In this document: piece by piece, positions 58,782 through 64,000 of the stretch
Position numbering within the stretch: position 1 is the first letter of the stretch
How the letters are laid out: the number at the start of each line of letters is the position of its first letter
Made by a program: the position numbers and the translations under genes
Notes under the pieces: model-generated
Told to the model about the DNA's origin: nothing
The model's input: the letters and a program-made list of their open reading frames with translations, nothing else
The model's database searches: none
Assembly (NCBI GenBank): GCA_964517555.1
Contig: CAZFEF010000002.1
Location: 1-64,000 of the forward strand
Direction of reading: 5' to 3'
Length of the DNA: 64,000 nt
From: DAONDZ01 sp964517555
GTDB lineage: Bacteria; Patescibacteriota; Patescibacteriia; Patescibacteriales; UBA12465

Positions 58782-60014
58782 ATGAAAAGTGACCAGAAAC
58801 AAAAAAATATCCCAAATGATTGGGCGGAAGTCGGACTTGCTGATATCGGTAGTTTTTCGAAAGGAGCAGGTATTTCAAAGGATCAGTTAGTTAATAATGG
58901 GAATAACGCTGTTCGATATGGCGAGCTTTATACTACGCATAATTTCCAAATAAAAAAAATTTATTCTTTTATACCAGATAAAATCATTCCCGAAACTAAA
59001 AAAATAAAATATGGGGATATATTATTTGCTGGATCTGGCGAAACTATAGATGAGATTGGCAAATCGGCGGCATATTTATTAAAAGAAGATTGTTATGCTG
59101 GTGGCGATTTAATTATTTTTAGCCCAAAAGATGCAAATAGTTTATTTTTGTCATATTTTTTAAACGTTGGAGAGGCTAGAAAAAAATTACGCGAGCTCGG
59201 TCAGGGACAGTCAATAGTACATATTTATAAGAGCGATATAGAAAAATTAAGGGTTCATTTGCCATCTCTTTCCGAGCAAAATCGCATTGTTTCAGTTCTT
59301 GGAACGTGGGATAAGGCTATCGAAAAAATGGCGAAGAAGATTGAGTATAAAAAAAATATTAAAAAAGGTCTAATGCAACGATTGATGGCTGGTGAACTTC
59401 GGCTGGTTGGATTCAGTAATCCATGGCAAACATTAAAATTGGGGCAAGTAATAGAAAATTCCGGTGCTCGAAATAAAAAATTAAAATACAAAAGAGTGTT
59501 GAGTGTTACTAATAAGCACGGTTTTGTCTTACCGGAAAATCAATTTGCTAGAGTTATTGCTAGTGAAGACCTTTCAAATTACAAAATTGTATTCAATGGT
59601 GAGTTTGCTTACAACCCGTCCCGTATTAATGTTGGATCAATTTCTAGGTTAGATAAATTTGAAAATGGTATTCTAAGTCCAATGTATATCGTATTCAAAA
59701 CAAAGCCTGAAGTTAGCTCAGACTATATTTTTCATTGGATTCATTCCTCGGAAGCAAGAGGCAGAATAAAAAGTTGCGTCAGTGGATCCGTTAGAGAAAG
59801 TGTTGATTTTAAAAGTTTGGCCTCAATAAAGATTAAACTACCCTCTTTTGCGGAACAAGAAGGTATTGCGGCTATATTAAATAAGGCTGATAAAGAAATA
59901 GTATTACTAAATAAAAAACTAAAACAACTTAAAGCGCAAAAGAATTATCTACTTAATAATCTGATTACTGGCGCCGTTAGAACGCCTGAAATGATGAAAA
60001 TAAAATCACAATAA
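58782..60014 (+). CDS. hsdS: Type I specificity subunit HsdS
   Basis: A full specificity subunit of 410 residues with two target-recognition domains (about 1-150 and 215-360) and two helical spacers. The first spacer is in LSEQNRIVSVLGTWDKAIEKMAKKIEYKKNIKKGLMQRLM and the second in FAEQEGIAAILNKADKEIVLLNKKLKQL (each quoted only to locate it). It starts one base after the Shedu-like gene and ends one base before hsdR. It would set the bipartite recognition site of the complex. Confidence 0.92.
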   Translation: MKSDQKQKNIPNDWAEVGLADIGSFSKGAGISKDQLVNNGNNAVRYGELYTTHNFQIKKIYSFIPDKIIPETKKIKYGDILFAGSGETIDEIGKSAAYLLKEDCYAGGDLIIFSPKDANSLFLSYFLNVGEARKKLRELGQGQSIVHIYKSDIEKLRVHLPSLSEQNRIVSVLGTWDKAIEKMAKKIEYKKNIKKGLMQRLMAGELRLVGFSNPWQTLKLGQVIENSGARNKKLKYKRVLSVTNKHGFVLPENQFARVIASEDLSNYKIVFNGEFAYNPSRINVGSISRLDKFENGILSPMYIVFKTKPEVSSDYIFHWIHSSEARGRIKSCVSGSVRESVDFKSLASIKIKLPSFAEQEGIAAILNKADKEIVLLNKKLKQLKAQKNYLLNNLITGAVRTPEMMKIKSQ

Positions 60015-60015
60015 T

Positions 60016-63000
60016 ATGATCGAAGCAAATTTTGACGAAGCCAGACAATCACAATTAACATTTATTGAATTGCTGCTGGCAATGGGTTATAAATACATCT
60101 CAACAGAAGATGTTTTTAAGGAACGCCGGGGCGATTTGTCTAAGTTCATTTTGCGAGATATTGCTTTTGAAAACCTTAGCCGTATTAATAGCTATGAATA
60201 TAACGGAGAGCAACAAGCTTTTAGCGACAAAGATGTCTGGGAAGCTATAGATGAGCTTGAAAATATGCAATTAGAAGGGCTGATAGACACTTCAAGAAAA
60301 GTCTATAACATGATTATGCCAACTTCTGGAGGGAAAACTATTAAAGTGCTTCATGGCGGCAAAAGCGGTTCTTACAATTTTCGCTTTATTGATTTTGAAC
60401 ACCCAGAAAATAACACTTTTCATGTAGCGGCCGAATTTGTAGCTAGTGGGAAAGGTAATATTCGTCCTGATATCGTTTGCTTTATTAATGGCATTCCTTT
60501 TGTCGTTATTGAAAACAAAAAGTCCGGCGTAGACGTTAAGGAGGCATTGTCTCAATTAAATCGCAATCAAGGTATTGAATATTGTCCTAAACTATTTATC
60601 TATCCGCAGTTACTTATTGGTACTAATGGTAAAGATATTCGTTATGGCACAACAGGTACTCCTAATAAGTTTTATGCCACTTGGAAAGAAAAGGAAATTA
60701 ATGAGGTTGAATTTAATCAGAAAGTGAAAAATTTAATTGCCACCCCCGTTAATGTCGAAGTGTATAAGAAAATTTTAGAAGATTTAAATGGTGCCGCTTC
60801 TAATCATAAACAAAAGATTGATCGTTTAGTAACTGAGCAGGATTTAGGCGTAGTATCTCTGCTTGAACCGGATCGCCTTTTAGATTTAACAAAAAACTAT
60901 ATTATTTATGACGCTGGAATTAAAAAAATAATGCGCTATCAGCAATATTATGCAGTCCACAAGATATTAAAACGAATTGAAGAAATGGAAAATGGTACAA
61001 ACCGCCAAAAAAGGAAAGGCGGTTTGGTATGGGCAACTCAAGGAAGTGGAAAATCTTTAACAATGGTGATGTTTATTAAAGCTTTAATTGAACATCCTCA
61101 CATCATTAATCCGCGCGTTTTAATAGTAACTGACCGTGTAGATTTAGATAAACAGATTTCCGAAACATTTAGTAACTGTGGCCTCAAGAAAAAAGTTACC
61201 CGGGCTACTAGTGGTGGTCATTTATTAAAATTAGTTCAAGAAAAGAATCTCGATGTAATAACTACATTAGTTCATAAATTTGAATCAATTAGTAAAAAAA
61301 GAGCTGGTTTTATTGACGAATCAGAAAACATTTTCGTTTTGGTTGATGAAGCTCATCGCACTCAAAATGGTATTGCTAACTTAGAGATGAATAGAATTAT
61401 TCCTAACGCTTGTTATATTGGTTTTACGGGCACACCTTTAATGAAGAAAGAAAAAGCTAGTTGGCTTAAGTTTGGTAGCTACATTGACAAATATACTATT
61501 GATGACGCCTTAGCTGATAAAATTATTTTACCTCTCATTTATGAAGGACGTTATGTTCCGATGACTCAAAATAAAGAACAAATTGATCGTCATGTTGAGA
61601 GAATATCAGAAGGTTTGAGCGATAACGCCAAGAAGAATTTACAAAGAGAAGTTAAAGCCAAAATTATTAAAAACAATCCTCAGGGTATTGAAGAAATAGC
61701 TTATGATATTGAGAAGCATTATATAGAGCAGTTTCAAGGAACTGGCCTAAAGGCACAGATAGTCGCCCCATCAAAATACGCCGCTGTTTTATTTCAAAAC
61801 TATTTTAAAAATAAAGACACCATTAAGACTGCTTTGGTTATTTCTGACGAATCAGGAAATAGTGAAGAGGATGATATCCATAAGAAAGATGTTGAAATGT
61901 ATTTATTAATGCTAAAAAATAAATATCAAAATATCAAATCTTACGAAAATGCAGTTATTGATAGTTTTAAGTATGATGATGAAGGTGTTGAAATATTAAT
62001 AGTGGTCGATAAACTTCTCACTGGTTTCGATGCCCCTTGCGATACAGTTTTGTATTTAGCTAAGGACTTGCGTGATCATAACTTACTTCAAGCTATCGCC
62101 CGTGTTAATCGTTTATTTGAAAATAAGAAGCTCCCAAAGACTGCGGGCTATATTATCGATTATTCAGAGAATGCTAAGAACTTAGATACAGCGATGAAAC
62201 TTTTCGGCAACTACGATGAAGATGATGTTAAAGGCACATTAATTGACGTCAAAGAAAAGATTGATGAGTTGGAAAAGAGTTTTTCTGTCGTTCATGACTT
62301 ATTTAAAGACGTCAAAGATCAAAAAGATGATGAGGAATATTTGAATCGTCTGCAAGATAAACCAGATAGGGATGTTTTCTATAAGGCACTCAATGAGTTT
62401 ATTAAAAATTTTAATGAGTGCTTAGTTTTGCAGGATTTTGTTCATGAATTTAAACATGTTGATGTTTATAAAAATCAGCTTAAGAAGTTTTTGGAGCTAA
62501 GAAGCTCGGCAAGTTTGAAATACGCCGATAAAGAAGACTTATCTGAATATAAATTAGCGTTGGTTAAAATTTTAGATAAATATATCGACGCTGAAAAAGT
62601 TGAATTATTAACAAAACAAATTAATATTCATGATGCAGATAGCTTCAATCAGGTAATTGAAGAATTGGGTTCTAATAAATCTAAGGCTGAAGCCATTGCT
62701 ACCCAGACGCAAAGAACAATTACTGAAAAAATGGATACCGATCCAGAATTCTACCATCGTTTTTCTGAGAAGGTTGATTCAATACTTAGAAAATTAAGAG
62801 AAGGAAAACTAGCTGATTTAGAGGCGCTTCAGCAAATGAAGTTAATTAGCGACCAAGTTATTAATAAAAAAGATACTGAGGTTCCAGAAGAAATTCAAGC
62901 TAAAAAAGGGGCTGATGTTTTTTATCGCAACCTTCATTCGATGTTTGGAAAATATAATTTAACTGAATCACTGTATATTCAAATTATCGATGGCATCTGT

Positions 63001-63198
63001 GATATCTTAAATGCCGAAGCAATTGTTGATTGGTACAAAAATCCGGAAGTTAAACGTGTAATGCAAAATAAAATTGATGACTATCTTTATGATGTTGTTG
63101 GCCAAAACCTAGGTGTTAAGTTGTCTAATGAAGATTTGCAAAAAGCAGTCCAAGAAATAATGCAGCTGGCCGAATACAATTATGATATATTTGATTAA
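60016..63198 (+). CDS. hsdR: Type I restriction subunit HsdR
   Basis: ATP-dependent DNA translocase and endonuclease, 1060 residues. The nuclease domain has RPDIVCFINGIPFVVIENKK (about residues 150-169, catalytic D..ExK). The helicase part has Walker A ATQGSGKS (near 342), the DEAH box VDEAHRTQ (near 442), GFTGTPL, and motif VI LLQAIARVNRLF. The C-terminal region binds HsdM/HsdS. All motifs are intact, so the restriction complex should be active. Confidence 0.96.
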   Translation: MIEANFDEARQSQLTFIELLLAMGYKYISTEDVFKERRGDLSKFILRDIAFENLSRINSYEYNGEQQAFSDKDVWEAIDELENMQLEGLIDTSRKVYNMIMPTSGGKTIKVLHGGKSGSYNFRFIDFEHPENNTFHVAAEFVASGKGNIRPDIVCFINGIPFVVIENKKSGVDVKEALSQLNRNQGIEYCPKLFIYPQLLIGTNGKDIRYGTTGTPNKFYATWKEKEINEVEFNQKVKNLIATPVNVEVYKKILEDLNGAASNHKQKIDRLVTEQDLGVVSLLEPDRLLDLTKNYIIYDAGIKKIMRYQQYYAVHKILKRIEEMENGTNRQKRKGGLVWATQGSGKSLTMVMFIKALIEHPHIINPRVLIVTDRVDLDKQISETFSNCGLKKKVTRATSGGHLLKLVQEKNLDVITTLVHKFESISKKRAGFIDESENIFVLVDEAHRTQNGIANLEMNRIIPNACYIGFTGTPLMKKEKASWLKFGSYIDKYTIDDALADKIILPLIYEGRYVPMTQNKEQIDRHVERISEGLSDNAKKNLQREVKAKIIKNNPQGIEEIAYDIEKHYIEQFQGTGLKAQIVAPSKYAAVLFQNYFKNKDTIKTALVISDESGNSEEDDIHKKDVEMYLLMLKNKYQNIKSYENAVIDSFKYDDEGVEILIVVDKLLTGFDAPCDTVLYLAKDLRDHNLLQAIARVNRLFENKKLPKTAGYIIDYSENAKNLDTAMKLFGNYDEDDVKGTLIDVKEKIDELEKSFSVVHDLFKDVKDQKDDEEYLNRLQDKPDRDVFYKALNEFIKNFNECLVLQDFVHEFKHVDVYKNQLKKFLELRSSASLKYADKEDLSEYKLALVKILDKYIDAEKVELLTKQINIHDADSFNQVIEELGSNKSKAEAIATQTQRTITEKMDTDPEFYHRFSEKVDSILRKLREGKLADLEALQQMKLISDQVINKKDTEVPEEIQAKKGADVFYRNLHSMFGKYNLTESLYIQIIDGICDILNAEAIVDWYKNPEVKRVMQNKIDDYLYDVVGQNLGVKLSNEDLQKAVQEIMQLAEYNYDIFD

Positions 63199-63207
63199 AT
63201 AATTATC

Positions 63208-63909
63208 ATGGAAACATTTATTTACGGGAAACATCAATATAACTACAAGCTATTGCGATTAGATCGTAAAACTTTGAGTTTGACCGTTTTGCCCGATCTA
63301 TCTATCGTGGTGCGTTGCCCTATAAAAGCAAAGCGGGATCGTATTGATGCTTTCTTAAAAAAGAAATGGTTATGGTTAGAGGAGCAAATTAAGTACTTCA
63401 AAAAATATCAGCGTAAAAACACAAACAAAGAGTATGTTTCCGGAGAGAGCTTTTTATATCTAGGAAGACAATATAAGTTAAACATTAAAGCCTCCAGTGT
63501 TGACTCAGTGTCGCTTAATAAGGGCGTTATAGTTTGTAATACCACTGATTCTGCCAAAAATAATTCCAGTATTAGAAACTTGATTAATAAATGGTACTTA
63601 GAAAAGGCTAAATTGATATTTTCTGAACGTTATAATGAGGTGTTTGGGCGTTTTAATTATAACAATAAACCAAAGTTGTCTATTAAAAAGATGGATAAAC
63701 GTTGGGGTAGTTTCGTTAGAGGAAAGAGCATAATTCTAAATCCATTGTTAATACAAACATCTAAGGACTGCATAGATTATGTCATTACTCATGAACTCTG
63801 CCACGTCAAATATCGTGATCACAGTAAGACTTTTTATAAGTTGTTGAGATCTAAGTGTCCGGGATGGGAAATTATTAAAGAGAAGTTGGAAACAAGATTA
63901 ATAAAATAA
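63208..63909 (+). CDS. YgjP-type (DUF45) metallopeptidase
   Basis: A 233-residue zinc-metallopeptidase-like protein. The zinc motif HELCH (about residues 194-198) and downstream HSKTFYKLL with KMDKRWGSF before it are diagnostic of the YgjP/DUF45 family. Such genes often follow hsdR in type I operons, but their role there is not established. It is nine bases after hsdR, so it belongs to the operon. No membrane segment is seen. Confidence 0.88.
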   Translation: METFIYGKHQYNYKLLRLDRKTLSLTVLPDLSIVVRCPIKAKRDRIDAFLKKKWLWLEEQIKYFKKYQRKNTNKEYVSGESFLYLGRQYKLNIKASSVDSVSLNKGVIVCNTTDSAKNNSSIRNLINKWYLEKAKLIFSERYNEVFGRFNYNNKPKLSIKKMDKRWGSFVRGKSIILNPLLIQTSKDCIDYVITHELCHVKYRDHSKTFYKLLRSKCPGWEIIKEKLETRLIK

Positions 63910-63942
63910 ATATATGAATCTAAAAAAATTTTGCAAATAAAA

Positions 63943-63977
63943 AGAACGTATAACCTTTAGCTAAGATGATACGTTCT
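63943..63977 (+). terminator. Hairpin at the operon end
   Basis: AGAACGTAT (63943-63951) and ATACGTTCT (63969-63977) form a 9-bp stem, followed by a GGGTACCC palindrome and TTTTGTT (63980-63997). Likely the terminator of the island operon, or a boundary element; the window ends here. Confidence 0.5.
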
Positions 63978-64000
63978 GGAGGGTACCCCTTTTGTTAGAC

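Noticed and set aside
53821..63909. Phase-variable hsdS shuffling between the two specificity genes
   Set aside because: The half-size and full HsdS genes show no visible long inverted repeats, and the recombinase is integrase-sized, not an invertase.

Overview
The window looks like a chromosomal segment of an uncultured Patescibacteria (Candidate Phyla Radiation) bacterium, probably of the Parcubacteria type. The genes are compact and tightly packed, with many small membrane proteins of unknown function. Several ribosomal proteins carry charged C-terminal tails. TGA is used as a stop codon, so the code is standard rather than the recoded one of Gracilibacteria/SR1. The lineage call is inference from gene content and style; nothing here fixes a genus.

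Layout. 0-6.3 kb (mostly minus strand): smpB, tig, a DEDDh exonuclease, a membrane pyrophosphatase and nusA. 6.4-20 kb: a glycogen operon (yebC-ruvC-glgA-GH57-APH-fold kinase-P-loop kinase), a SIS-domain sugar isomerase, gpmA, a LysM/M23 cell-wall hydrolase, tRNA-Ala, a frameshifted serine hydrolase, mntP, an HD phosphohydrolase and several unknowns. 19.7-27.9 kb: a thiol-redox pair, polA, murD, murI and holA. 27.9-37.7 kb is a translation and RNA-processing block: four tRNAs, rpsT, rpsO, an NYN nuclease, pnp, rpsP, khpA, trmD, nrnA, rbfA and infB. 37.8-44 kb: two tRNAs, bactofilin, a lipid-kinase-like protein, then the classic origin block yidC-yidD-rnpA-rpmH / dnaA-dnaN. DnaA boxes, an AT-rich unwinding region and a visible strand-composition switch place oriC between dnaA and dnaN, near 42.4-42.7 kb. 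44-53.8 kb: PBP1A, trpS, an RNA methylase, rpsF-ssb-rpsR-efp, an O-antigen-ligase-like protein, an rsuA-family pseudouridine synthase and tRNA-Ser.

From about 53.9 kb to at least 63.9 kb lies an AT-rich accessory island. It has a large serine recombinase beside tRNA-Ser, then one tightly spaced operon: a half-size HsdS, HsdM, a DUF4263 (Shedu-type) nuclease, a full HsdS, HsdR and a YgjP-type metallopeptidase. Its most notable feature is the Shedu effector inserted between the methylase and specificity subunits of a type I restriction system. This is the best candidate in the window for a composite defence system.

Gene expression. Promoters resemble the TTGACA-17-TATAAT consensus closely. Several genes (smpB, polA, the O-antigen-ligase-like gene, the island operon and small membrane proteins) have the start codon 6-9 bases after the -10 box, so their mRNAs should be leaderless or nearly so. 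Clear Shine-Dalgarno sequences are rare. Other transcripts (infB, pnp, khpA, rpsF, nusA) have structured leaders that may be regulatory. No CRISPR array, insertion sequence or rRNA gene was seen. No gene-free stretch exceeds 300 bases; the longest are the 289-base rpsF leader region and the 265-base origin.
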